DNA of 58,194 nt from an uncultured bacterium (GTDB taxonomy: Bacteria; Bacillota; Clostridia; Lachnospirales; Lachnospiraceae), in assembly GCA_905215155.1 (NCBI GenBank), contig CAJMPJ010000017.1, positions 1-58,194 of the forward strand, written 5' to 3'. Positions 1-7,212 of the stretch are shown piece by piece (the first letter of the stretch is position 1; every line of letters begins with the position of its first letter). The position numbers and the translations under genes are program-made. The notes under the pieces are model-generated. The model searched no databases, was not told the DNA's origin, and saw only the letters and a program-made list of their open reading frames with translations.

Positions 1-459
1 GCGGATGCTGGCCTGGCAGAAGGTACGATTACGGAGGCCGCCTCTGAAACGGTACCAAGAGGAAATGTCATCAGCCAGTCCTCGGCGGCAGGCACTCAGC
101 TAGAAGCAGGGAGTGCGGTGAATTATGTTGTCAGCACCGGAACCGCTCAACAGTCAAAATACAGATACTTAGCCTCCATTGACAAATCCTATTCGTTACA
201 GAGCATCATTGGACCAGGCTCCGGAAGCACCCAGCTGACTCTCAAGATACAGCTTCGGCAGTCGGTGAACGGAAAAGATGTGATAAGGGAACTTATGGGA
301 CCGGTCACTATGAATGGTGACCAGATGCTTCCCGTATCATTTAAAAATATTGAAGGAGCTTACGGTGTCACAAGCGGAACCGTAGAAATTGTAAATGTGG
401 AGACTGGAGATGTGATTAATTCTTATTCCATCACATTTGTTCCGGTACCACAATCGTAA
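1..459 (+). CDS. prkC: PASTA-domain Ser/Thr protein kinase, C-terminal fragment
   Basis: The open frame runs from base 1 to the stop at 457-459 and has no start in the window, so this is the 3' end of a larger gene. The first ~45 residues (GxxxxxxVPRGNVISQS then AGTQLEAGSAV and YVVSTG) read as the last part of a PASTA repeat, which binds muropeptides in PrkC/PknB-type membrane kinases. About 100 residues follow that look beta-rich and extracellular (YSLQSI, TSGTVEIVNVETGDVI). The kinase and membrane segment would lie upstream. Direct linkage to rsgA, rpe and thiN matches the common Firmicutes order prpC-prkC-rsgA-rpe-thiN, which is the main support for the name. The stop lies 10 bases before the rsgA start. 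A PASTA-containing penicillin-binding protein is the alternative but fits the neighbours less well. Confidence 0.8.
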   Translation, partial: ADAGLAEGTITEAASETVPRGNVISQSSAAGTQLEAGSAVNYVVSTGTAQQSKYRYLASIDKSYSLQSIIGPGSGSTQLTLKIQLRQSVNGKDVIRELMGPVTMNGDQMLPVSFKNIEGAYGVTSGTVEIVNVETGDVINSYSITFVPVPQS

Positions 460-469
460 GGGATTATAT

Positions 470-1348
470 ATGACAGGAAAAATATTGAAAGGAATTGCAG
501 GATTTTATTATGTACATGCAATAGACGGAAATCTTTACGAGTGCAAGGCAAAAGGAATTTTCCGCAACAAGAATTTAAAACCTCTGGTAGGGGATGATGT
601 GAGTATTACCATACTGGATGAAGCGGAACGGAAAGGAAACATTGATGAGATCCTTCCCCGTAAGAATGCACTCATCCGTCCTTCTGTTGCCAATGTGGAC
701 CAGGCTCTGGTGTTGTTTTCCATAACCCATCCTGAACCTAATTTAAACCTTCTGGACCGTTTCCTCGTTATGATGGAGGTTCAGGAGGTTCCTGTCAATA
801 TCTGTTTTAATAAAATTGATTTAACAGGCGATGAAAAGATGCTGGAGCTTAAACAGATTTATGAAACAGCAGGATATCCGGTGTATTTCACCAGTACCCG
901 CAAAAATCAGGGAATAGAAGAGATACGGACTCTCCTAAAGGGAAAGACCACGGTTCTTGCAGGTCCTTCGGGTGTAGGAAAGTCTTCTCTTACCAATCTT
1001 TTGTATCCTCAGGCGGAGATGGAGACCGGAACCATCAGCGAAAAGATACAAAGAGGGAAGCACACGACCAGACATTCGGAGCTTTTCGATATGGGGGACA
1101 GTACCTATATGATGGATACCCCTGGATTTAGCTCCATGTATATCGAAGATATGGAATGCGGCCATTTAAAGAATTATTTTCCGGAGTTTGAGGCCTATGA
1201 GGAAAACTGCCGTTTTCTCGGATGCGTCCATATTGGAGAAAGAGACTGCGGTGTGAAAGATGCGGTGGAAGAAGGAACCATCAGCCGGAACCGTTATGAG
1301 AATTACCGGCTTTTATATCAGGAACTGAAAGAAAAAAGGAGATATTAA
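470..1348 (+). CDS. rsgA: Small ribosomal subunit biogenesis GTPase RsgA
   Basis: RsgA is a circularly permuted GTPase that helps late 30S subunit maturation. An OB-fold N-terminus (TGKILKGIAGFYYV) is followed by the G motifs in permuted order: NKIDL (G4) near residue 105, GPSGVGKSS (G1) near 165, DTPGF (G3) near 215. A C-terminal zinc knuckle follows, with cysteines and histidine in CRFLGCVHIGERDC. The frame is open from 437, but the ATG at 470 gives the family N-terminus and has GTAAGGGA just upstream, giving 292 residues, the usual length. It is followed after one base by rpe, so the genes are likely co-transcribed. Confidence 0.97.
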   Translation: MTGKILKGIAGFYYVHAIDGNLYECKAKGIFRNKNLKPLVGDDVSITILDEAERKGNIDEILPRKNALIRPSVANVDQALVLFSITHPEPNLNLLDRFLVMMEVQEVPVNICFNKIDLTGDEKMLELKQIYETAGYPVYFTSTRKNQGIEEIRTLLKGKTTVLAGPSGVGKSSLTNLLYPQAEMETGTISEKIQRGKHTTRHSELFDMGDSTYMMDTPGFSSMYIEDMECGHLKNYFPEFEAYEENCRFLGCVHIGERDCGVKDAVEEGTISRNRYENYRLLYQELKEKRRY

Positions 1349-1349
1349 T

Positions 1350-2012
1350 ATGTTAAAACTAGCCCCATCTATATTGGCTGCGGATTTTAAAAATCTTGGA
1401 CAGCAGGTGTCAGCGGTAGCGGAAGCCGGAGCACACTATATTCATTTGGATGTAATGGATGGTGCATTTGTACCCAGCATTTCATTTGGGATGCCGGTGA
1501 TCAGCAGTTTGAGAAGCTGCACGGACCGGGTATTCGATGTGCATATGATGGTTGAGGAACCGGGAAGGTATGTAAGCGGCATCAAAGCAGCCGGAGCTGA
1601 TTTAATCTGCGTCCATGCGGAAGCCTGCGTCCATCTGGACCGTACCGTAAATCAAATTAAGGAAGCAGGCTTAAAAGCAGGAATCGCTTTAAATCCGGCA
1701 ACTCCCCTTTCTGTCCTTGACTGCATTCTGCCGGAGGTTGACATGGTACTTATCATGTCTGTAAATCCAGGATTCGGCGGTCAGAAATTCATTCCTTATA
1801 CACTTCCAAAGATTAAAGCTTTAAGAGCCATGTGCAGGGAACGGGGGCTTGAAACAAATATCCAGGTTGACGGCGGTGTCACATGTGCAAATGTGCGGCA
1901 GCTGATTGAAGCGGGAGCGAATGTATTTGTAGCAGGTTCTGCCGTATTTAAAGGCGATGCTGTTGCCAACACCAAAGAGTTTTTGAAAATATTCGGGGAA
2001 TATGAGCGGTGA
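1350..2012 (+). CDS. rpe: Ribulose-phosphate 3-epimerase
   Basis: Interconverts ribulose 5-phosphate and xylulose 5-phosphate in the pentose phosphate pathway. The 220-residue TIM barrel begins LKLAPSILAADF and carries HLDVMDGAFVPSISFG (metal-binding His and Asp), MSVNPGFGGQKF (phosphate loop) and QVDGGV near the C-terminus. GGAGAT lies just upstream of ATG 1350. The stop TGA overlaps the GTG start of thiN by three bases, which indicates translational coupling. Full length, no oddities. Confidence 0.97.
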   Translation: MLKLAPSILAADFKNLGQQVSAVAEAGAHYIHLDVMDGAFVPSISFGMPVISSLRSCTDRVFDVHMMVEEPGRYVSGIKAAGADLICVHAEACVHLDRTVNQIKEAGLKAGIALNPATPLSVLDCILPEVDMVLIMSVNPGFGGQKFIPYTLPKIKALRAMCRERGLETNIQVDGGVTCANVRQLIEAGANVFVAGSAVFKGDAVANTKEFLKIFGEYER

Positions 2013-2671
2013 ATAAAGACATTACAGGCTTGATTGTAACGGGAGGACCTCTGGAGTATGAATTTGCCAAAGGTTTTTTGGAAAACAGACAGTTTGACAT
2101 GGTGATCGCAGTCGATCGTGGCCTCGATGCTGTATTTAAGCTGAATCTGACTCCCAAGGTTATCGTTGGAGATTTTGATTCCGTAGAGGAATCGGTGCTT
2201 CAGGATTATAAGAACAAACATGAGAATATCACGTGGGAAATCCATAAACCGGAAAAGGACGAGACAGATACGGAACTGGCCTTAAATACGGCAATCAGAC
2301 TTGGCTGCACAAAGCTGGTTTTACTGGGAGCCACCGGTGGAAGACAGGATCATTTTCTTGGGAATCTCCATCTCCTTTATGCCTGCTTAAAAAAAGGGGT
2401 GGAGGCAGCGATTGCAGATGAAAGAAACTGGATCACAGTCATAGAGAAGTCCCGTACCTTTGAAGCGGATAAGATCTATGGAAAATACATTTCCTTCCTT
2501 CCTCTGAGCGAAGAGGTAAAAGGCATTACCCTCACCGGATTTAAGTATCCGCTTTTCAAAAAGGATATTACCATCGGAACCAGTCTTTGTATCAGCAATG
2601 AGCTGATGGGGGCATCCGGCAAAGTGGAATTTGATTCCGGGACTCTGATCTGTGTGGAATCCCACGATTAG
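2009..2671 (+). CDS. thiN: Thiamine pyrophosphokinase
   Basis: Transfers pyrophosphate from ATP to thiamine to make thiamine pyrophosphate. The 220-residue protein shows the family signatures VIAVDRGLD, VGDFDSV (catalytic Asp residues) and EKDETDTELAL, then LGATGGRQDHFLGNL, with a beta-rich C-terminal domain. The start is GTG at 2009 inside the end of rpe (GTGA overlap). An in-frame ATG placement that keeps the N-terminal VTGGP segment is not available, so the GTG start is favoured. Its place after rsgA-rpe is conserved in Firmicutes. No thiamine riboswitch is visible upstream. Confidence 0.94.
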   Translation: MNKDITGLIVTGGPLEYEFAKGFLENRQFDMVIAVDRGLDAVFKLNLTPKVIVGDFDSVEESVLQDYKNKHENITWEIHKPEKDETDTELALNTAIRLGCTKLVLLGATGGRQDHFLGNLHLLYACLKKGVEAAIADERNWITVIEKSRTFEADKIYGKYISFLPLSEEVKGITLTGFKYPLFKKDITIGTSLCISNELMGASGKVEFDSGTLICVESHD

Positions 2672-2703
2672 ACTGGTATGGTTTAATGTATTAAAACTGG
2701 ATA

Positions 2704-2732
2704 TTTATATCATTCCACCTGCATGGTAAGAT
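2704..2732 (+). promoter_or_regulatory. Candidate sigma-A promoter for the ECF/pyridoxamine kinase pair
   Basis: TTTATA (2704-2709) and TAAGAT (2727-2732) with a 17-base spacer in the 95-base gap between thiN and the ECF gene. The -35 matches consensus at 4 of 6 positions, so this is only moderate. Confidence 0.45.
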
Positions 2733-2766
2733 AGGGTCAGCAAATGCAGCAAGGGAGGAACGATTT

Positions 2767-3354
2767 ATGAATCAATCCAGTAAAAGAATTTATAAGGTTG
2801 CACTCACCGGACTTTTTGCAGCAATGTCCTATGTGGTGTTCACATTTTTGCAGTTTAAGATCACGCTTCCGGGAGGAGATGCCACTTCCATCCACCTGGG
2901 CAATGCAGTCTGTGTTTTAGGTGCTTTGCTTCTCGGGGGCCTTTATGGAGGCTTGGGCGGTGCTGTCGGAATGACCATAGGGGATCTCTTTGATCCGGTC
3001 TATGCAATCTATGCACCCAAAACCTTTCTTTTAAAGTTATGCATTGGTCTGATTACCGGTTTTCTGGCCCATCGACTGGGAAGAATCGGGGAATCTTCCG
3101 ATAAAACGTATATCCTTGTCTGGACTGCTCTGGCTGCCGCCGGGGGACTTTTATTCAATGTGATTTTTGATCCTTTGGTCGGTTATTTTTATAAGTTATT
3201 GATTCTTGGAAAACCTGCCGCAGAGGTTTCTCTGGTATGGAATGCCGCCGCTACTTTGATCAATGCAGTGACTTCGGCCATTGTTTCCGTTGTTATCTAC
3301 CTGCCGCTTAGGAATGCTCTGGTCAAGTCCGGTTTATATTCAAAAATTCATTAG
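2767..3354 (+). CDS. ECF transporter S component, probably for a B6 vitamer
   Basis: A 195-residue, very hydrophobic protein with about five to six membrane spans; the N-terminus (KVALTGLFAAMSYV) and the GxxxGxxGAVGMTIGDLFDP segment are typical of energy-coupling-factor substrate-binding subunits (ECF-type riboflavin-transporter S-component superfamily). Such subunits bind a vitamin and work with a shared EcfA/A'/T module encoded elsewhere. Substrate is inferred from the neighbour: a pyridoxamine-kinase-like gene follows after 8 bases, so a B6 vitamer (PdxU-like role) is the best guess. The thiamine kinase upstream makes thiamine or its precursor a second possibility, though a promoter candidate separates it. 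AGGGAGGA lies before ATG 2767. Confidence 0.8.
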   Translation: MNQSSKRIYKVALTGLFAAMSYVVFTFLQFKITLPGGDATSIHLGNAVCVLGALLLGGLYGGLGGAVGMTIGDLFDPVYAIYAPKTFLLKLCIGLITGFLAHRLGRIGESSDKTYILVWTALAAAGGLLFNVIFDPLVGYFYKLLILGKPAAEVSLVWNAAATLINAVTSAIVSVVIYLPLRNALVKSGLYSKIH

Positions 3355-3362
3355 GAGTTCTT

Positions 3363-4202
3363 ATGACGTCAGAAAAACAACAGAAAAAAATTGCTGTCAT
3401 TAATGATCTTTCCGGTTATGGGCGATGCTCTTTGACCGTAGTCATACCCATTCTTTCCGCCTTAAAGATCCAGTGCTGTCCGGTTCCTACCTCCATATTA
3501 TCCAATCATACCGGCTTTCCCACTTATTTTTTTGATGATTATACGGAAAAGATGCCAAAATACATTGAACAGTGGAAAAAACTGGACCTTTCTTTTGATG
3601 GTATTTACAGCGGTTTTTTGGGATCGGAAGCACAAATCCAGATTGTGATTGATATGATAAAGGAATTTTCTTTGCCGGATACCAAGGTGATCATTGACCC
3701 GATCATGGGAGATCACGGAAAAGCCTATGAGACCTATACGCCATTGATGTGCAGCCGGATGAAGGAGCTGGTTGGATATGGAGATATCGTGACTCCCAAT
3801 CTGACAGAAGCATGTATTCTCACGGGACGGGAGTACCGAAAAGATGGCTGGAAGCGGGCGGAGTTGATCCGGATGGCATCTGAGATACAGCAGATGGGAC
3901 CGGAAGAAGTGGTGATTACCGGAGTGACAGAAGGCGGCTTTATTACCAATGTGGTCCTTCAAAAGGATGGGACCGGACATTTTCTCCGTTCATTGCGTGT
4001 GGGAAGAGAACGCCCGGGAACGGGAGATGTTTTTTCCAGTATTGTTGCTGCCCAGGCGGTAAAAGGCGTTCCTTTGACGGCTGGGGTAAAAAAAGCAGCT
4101 GATTTTGTAAAACGCTGTATCATAAAATCGGACCAGCTGAATGTACCAAGGGAAAACGGGGTATGCTTTGAAGAATTGCTTTCTGTGCTTATCCGGAGCT
4201 GA
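3363..4202 (+). CDS. Pyridoxamine kinase-like PfkB/ribokinase family kinase
   Basis: The 279-residue protein fits the PdxY/PdxK branch of the ribokinase superfamily, which phosphorylates pyridoxal, pyridoxine or pyridoxamine in B6 salvage. It starts INDLSGYGRCSLTVVIP, has SNHTGFPTYFFDDYT near residue 50, VIIDPIMGDHGKAY near 115, VTPNLTEACILTG near 145 and the anion-hole motif RPGTGDVFSS near 225 (catalytic Asp in GTGD). ATG 3363 follows the S component by 8 bases with TTAGGAG upstream. The pair likely forms an uptake-and-trap unit. The exact vitamer cannot be read from the sequence. Confidence 0.88.
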   Translation: MTSEKQQKKIAVINDLSGYGRCSLTVVIPILSALKIQCCPVPTSILSNHTGFPTYFFDDYTEKMPKYIEQWKKLDLSFDGIYSGFLGSEAQIQIVIDMIKEFSLPDTKVIIDPIMGDHGKAYETYTPLMCSRMKELVGYGDIVTPNLTEACILTGREYRKDGWKRAELIRMASEIQQMGPEEVVITGVTEGGFITNVVLQKDGTGHFLRSLRVGRERPGTGDVFSSIVAAQAVKGVPLTAGVKKAADFVKRCIIKSDQLNVPRENGVCFEELLSVLIRS

Positions 4203-4230
4203 GAATGAGATCGCAAAAGGGGAATTTAGG

Positions 4231-4257
4231 AAAAGGGCTTTTCTTTGCCCTTTTTTT
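4231..4257 (+). terminator. Rho-independent terminator after the pyridoxamine kinase gene
   Basis: AAAAGGGC (4231-4238) pairs with GCCCTTTT (4247-4254), closing an 8-base loop, and is followed by a run of T. It ends five bases before the -10 of serS. Confidence 0.85.
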
Positions 4258-4261
4258 GTAG

Positions 4262-4267
4262 TATAAT
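4262..4267 (+). promoter_or_regulatory. Candidate -10 element for serS
   Basis: A perfect TATAAT lies 68 bases before the serS start. No good -35 is visible at 17 bases (the preceding terminator T-rich arm occupies it), so the promoter is plausible but weakly supported. The ~65-base leader is too short for a T-box. Confidence 0.5.
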
Positions 4268-4334
4268 CAACGGCAGATTATTATGTGGATCTGATTCCGC
4301 AAAAGAATATTTATGAGAAACCAGGAGGAATACC

Positions 4335-5624
4335 ATGTTAGATTTGAGGTTTGTAAGAGAAAATCCTGAAATTGTAAAGGAAAACATCAAAAAAAAGTTT
4401 CAGGACAGCAAGCTGCCATTGGTGGATGAAGTCATTGCACTGGATGAGCAGAATCGTGCGGCAAAGCAGGAAGGGGATGCCTTAAGAGCAGAGCGCAACA
4501 AACTTTCCAAACAGATCGGGGCCTTGATGGGACAGGGAAAGAAAGAAGAAGCAGAGGAGATGAAGAAGAAAGTTACGGATGCTTCGGATCATCTTGCTGC
4601 TCTGGAAGAAAAGGAACGTGATTTAGAGGAAAAAATCAAAAAAATCATGATGACCATTCCCAATATCATTGATCCAAGTGTTCCAATTGGAAAAGATGAC
4701 AGTGAGAACGTGGAAGTCCAGCGTTACGGTGAGCCGGTGGTTCCCGAATTTGAGATTCCGTATCACACGGACATTATGGAAAGCTTCGATGGAATTGACC
4801 TTGACAGTGCAAGAAAAGTCGCAGGAAACGGCTTTTATTATCTCATGGGTGACATTGCAAGACTTCATTCGTCTGTGATTTCTTATGCCAGAGATTTCAT
4901 GATCAATCGTGGATTCAAATACTGTATTCCCCCGTTTATGATCCGCAGCGAGGTTGTGACAGGGGTTATGAGTTTTGCCGAGATGGATGCCATGATGTAT
5001 AAGATCGAAGGCGAAGACTTATATTTGATCGGGACCAGTGAACATTCCATGATCGGAAAATTCATTGATACCATTCTTCCGGAATCCAAACTTCCTCAGA
5101 CGCTTACCAGTTATTCTCCATGCTTCCGTAAGGAAAAGGGGGCTCATGGCCTGGAGGAAAGAGGTGTATACCGCATTCACCAGTTTGAAAAGCAGGAGAT
5201 GATTGTGGTCTGCAAGCCGGAGGAAAGCATGGACTGGTATGAAAAGTTATGGCAGAATACGGTTGATTTATTCCGTTCCCTGGATATTCCCGTAAGAACT
5301 CTGGAGTGCTGTTCCGGTGACCTTGCGGATTTAAAGGTGAAATCCGTGGATGTGGAAGCCTGGTCTCCAAGACAGAAAAAGTACTTTGAAGTAGGAAGCT
5401 GCTCCAATTTAGGAGAAGCTCAGGCAAGAAGACTGAAAATCCGGGTAGCAGCAGAAGATGGAACAAAGTATTTTGCTCATACCTTGAATAACACCGTGGT
5501 TGCTCCCCCAAGAATGTTAATCGCTTTCTTAGAGAACAACTTACAGGCAGACGGAACCGTTAAGATTCCGGATGCGTTACAGCCATATATGGGTGGCATG
5601 AAGGCGCTTGTGCCGACCAAATAG
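4335..5624 (+). CDS. serS: Seryl-tRNA synthetase (divergent type)
   Basis: Charges tRNA-Ser with serine. The 429-residue length and layout fit bacterial SerRS: an N-terminal antiparallel coiled-coil arm (residues ~30-105, rich in K/E/A) and a class II catalytic domain. The motifs deviate from the common bacterial pattern: TSEHSMIGKF where TSEV-like residues are usual, motif 2 CFRKEKGAHGLEERG then RIHQFEKQEM, GSCSNLGEAQARR, and motif 3 TLNNTVVAPPRMLIAFLEN instead of TLNGSGLA-type. The core arginines and the EKQEM segment are kept, so it should be active. It is the only SerRS gene in the window. GGAGGAATACC precedes ATG 4335. Confidence 0.95.
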   Translation: MLDLRFVRENPEIVKENIKKKFQDSKLPLVDEVIALDEQNRAAKQEGDALRAERNKLSKQIGALMGQGKKEEAEEMKKKVTDASDHLAALEEKERDLEEKIKKIMMTIPNIIDPSVPIGKDDSENVEVQRYGEPVVPEFEIPYHTDIMESFDGIDLDSARKVAGNGFYYLMGDIARLHSSVISYARDFMINRGFKYCIPPFMIRSEVVTGVMSFAEMDAMMYKIEGEDLYLIGTSEHSMIGKFIDTILPESKLPQTLTSYSPCFRKEKGAHGLEERGVYRIHQFEKQEMIVVCKPEESMDWYEKLWQNTVDLFRSLDIPVRTLECCSGDLADLKVKSVDVEAWSPRQKKYFEVGSCSNLGEAQARRLKIRVAAEDGTKYFAHTLNNTVVAPPRMLIAFLENNLQADGTVKIPDALQPYMGGMKALVPTK

Positions 5625-5635
5625 TCATGTTACAG

Positions 5636-5695
5636 GGCTGTTGCAGAATGCAGATAGAAGAATATCTGGTCTCCATTTTGCAGCAGCCTTTATTT
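5636..5695 (+). terminator. Long two-tier hairpin terminator after serS
   Basis: A 15-base arm at 5636-5650 pairs with 5674-5688 (two G-T wobble-type exceptions). Inside it CAGATA (5651-5656) pairs with TATCTG (5663-5668). The tail is TTTATTT. It ends 21 bases before the next start codon, so it may also limit read-through into the glyoxalase-like gene. Confidence 0.8.
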
Positions 5696-5716
5696 AAAAG
5701 AAGAAAGGGGAAAAAT

Positions 5717-6082
5717 ATGATAAAATTCAACCATTTTAATTTTAATGTCCTGGATTTGGATAAGAGCCTGAAATTTTATAACGATGCTCTGGGACTTACT
5801 CCTGTCCGGGAAAAGGTTGCGGACGACGGTTCCTTTAAGTTAGTATATCTTGGAGACGGGATCAGCGATTTTACACTGGAGCTTACTTATCTGACAGACA
5901 GAAAAGAACCCTATAACCTGGGAGAATGCGAATTTCATCTGGCTTTCCATGTAGATGAATTTGATGAACTCCATAAAAAGCATGAGCAGATGGGGATCAT
6001 CTGCTTTGAGAACCCTGGAATGGGCATTTATTTTATCAGTGACCCGGACGGATACTGGATCGAGATTGTACCGGCCGGATAA
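5717..6082 (+). CDS. Glyoxalase I-like VOC superfamily protein
   Basis: A 121-residue single VOC module with the two beta-alpha-beta-beta-beta halves expected of glyoxalase I (lactoylglutathione lyase), which detoxifies methylglyoxal. Candidate metal ligands sit where expected: His in NHFNFNV (residue ~6), Glu in TLELTYL (~56), His in CEFHLAFHV (~75) and Glu in GYWIEIVP (~118). The frame is open from 5627, but the ATG at 5717 has AGAAAGGGG upstream and gives a normal family N-terminus (IKFNHFNFNVLDLDKSLKFY); the extra 30 residues would translate the terminator hairpin. Other VOC enzymes (epimerases, resistance proteins) cannot be fully excluded. Confidence 0.87.
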   Translation: MIKFNHFNFNVLDLDKSLKFYNDALGLTPVREKVADDGSFKLVYLGDGISDFTLELTYLTDRKEPYNLGECEFHLAFHVDEFDELHKKHEQMGIICFENPGMGIYFISDPDGYWIEIVPAG

Positions 6083-6093
6083 GGAGCTGTTTC

Positions 6094-6795
6094 GTGTATA
6101 TTGAGGTAAATGGAGTTACACTGTTTTATGAGAAGGCAGGAAGTGGCCGGCCCATAATTCTTGTCCATGGGAACGCACAGGATCACCGTATTTTTTATGA
6201 AACGGCGCAGATGCTGAAAAAAAGTTATACCGTATATTTGCTGGACTCCAGGAGCCATGGAAAAAGCATGCGTGTGAAATCCATTGGGTATGAAGCCATG
6301 GCAGCGGATGTAGCAGCGTTTGCCAGAGCATTGAAGCTAAAAAATCCTTATTTCTGCGGCTTCAGCGACGGTGGAATCATCGGCCTTCTTTTGGGCATCC
6401 GGTATCCGGGACTTTTTAAAAAACTGGTGCTTTGCGGTGCCAATTCCTGCCCCCGTGGTTTAAAATCCTGGTGGCTTAAAATTTTTGCGGTCACAGAAGC
6501 AGTGACAGGAGATCACCGGAGGCGGATGATCCAGAAGGAACCTGTCATTACGGGAAAAGAACTGCGGCAGATTTCTGTGCCGACACTCATACTGGCAGGG
6601 GAAAAGGACATGGTCCGTGAGGCTCATACCCGTTATCTTGCCTCTCAGATCAGGCACAGTGCTCTAAGGATTTTACCGGGAGAAAGTCATGGAAGCTATA
6701 TTGTTCACAGCAAAAAACTATACTATATTATGAAGAATTTTCTTTCCGCTCCCCTGCGTCAGAGGATAACAAACCAGCAGACGGAAAGGGTGTAA
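6094..6795 (+). CDS. Alpha/beta hydrolase
   Basis: A 233-residue alpha/beta-hydrolase fold protein. The oxyanion segment is [11 protein letters not shown] (~residue 22), the nucleophile elbow is GFSDGG (Ser near 91), the likely acid is Asp in GEKDMV (~173) and the likely base is His in GESHGSYI (~200). This gives a complete catalytic triad. The start is GTG 6094 with AAGGAG 9 bases upstream, 11 bases after the preceding stop, so it is probably co-transcribed with the glyoxalase-like gene. Substrate is unknown; esterase or lipase-like activity is the usual guess. Confidence 0.88.
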   Translation: MYIEVNGVTLFYEKAGSGRPIILVHGNAQDHRIFYETAQMLKKSYTVYLLDSRSHGKSMRVKSIGYEAMAADVAAFARALKLKNPYFCGFSDGGIIGLLLGIRYPGLFKKLVLCGANSCPRGLKSWWLKIFAVTEAVTGDHRRRMIQKEPVITGKELRQISVPTLILAGEKDMVREAHTRYLASQIRHSALRILPGESHGSYIVHSKKLYYIMKNFLSAPLRQRITNQQTERV

Positions 6796-6806
6796 AGAAA
6801 AAATAC

Positions 6807-6835
6807 TTGACACCATAGAAAAAATATTGTATGAT
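6807..6835 (+). promoter_or_regulatory. Sigma-A promoter of ylxM-ffh
   Basis: TTGACA (6807-6812), 17-base spacer, TATGAT (6830-6835). It lies over an in-frame upstream start candidate at 6827, which shows that translation must start further down, at 6851. The predicted transcript start (~6842) leaves a leader of only about 9 bases. Confidence 0.88.
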
Positions 6836-6850
6836 ATCACAGGTGATGAT

Positions 6851-7201
6851 ATGGAAAAGATTGCAAGACAAGGATTGCTGTATGATTTCTATGGTGCGCT
6901 TTTAACGGAGCATCAGAGACACGTCTATGAAGATGTGGTTTTTTACGACCTGTCTTTAAGTGAGATTGCAGAGGAACAGGGAATCAGCCGCCAGGGGGTA
7001 CATGACCTGATCAAGCGGTGCAATAAGATTCTGGAAGGTTATGAAGAAAAGCTTCATCTTATGGAGAAGTTTGAACAGACAAAAAAACTGGCCAGAGAAA
7101 TCCAACACCTGACGAAAGAATTTTCCGGGAGCAGGAACATGGATCTGATCCATCGCATCGAAGAGATATCGGGCGAAATCATCGAGCTGGAAGCTCATTA
7201 G
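6851..7201 (+). CDS. ylxM: YlxM family (UPF0122) helix-turn-helix protein of the SRP operon
   Basis: A 116-residue protein with a sigma-70 region-4-like helix-turn-helix ([19 protein letters not shown] then [21 protein letters not shown]) and a C-terminal coiled coil. YlxM is encoded next to ffh in many Firmicutes and is proposed to modulate the signal recognition particle. The start is ATG 6851 with AGGTGAT upstream; the longer frame from 6827 would begin inside the -10 box. The stop is 11 bases before ffh. Confidence 0.93.
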   Translation: MEKIARQGLLYDFYGALLTEHQRHVYEDVVFYDLSLSEIAEEQGISRQGVHDLIKRCNKILEGYEEKLHLMEKFEQTKKLAREIQHLTKEFSGSRNMDLIHRIEEISGEIIELEAH

Positions 7202-7212
7202 GAGGGCGTTAG

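Noticed and set aside
1796..2245. 149-codon minus-strand frame across rpe/thiN
   Set aside because: Antisense to well-supported genes, no recognisable protein features.
4262..4334. T-box leader before serS
   Set aside because: The leader is only ~65 bases; a T-box with specifier stem, T-box sequence and terminator needs about 200, and none of these is visible.
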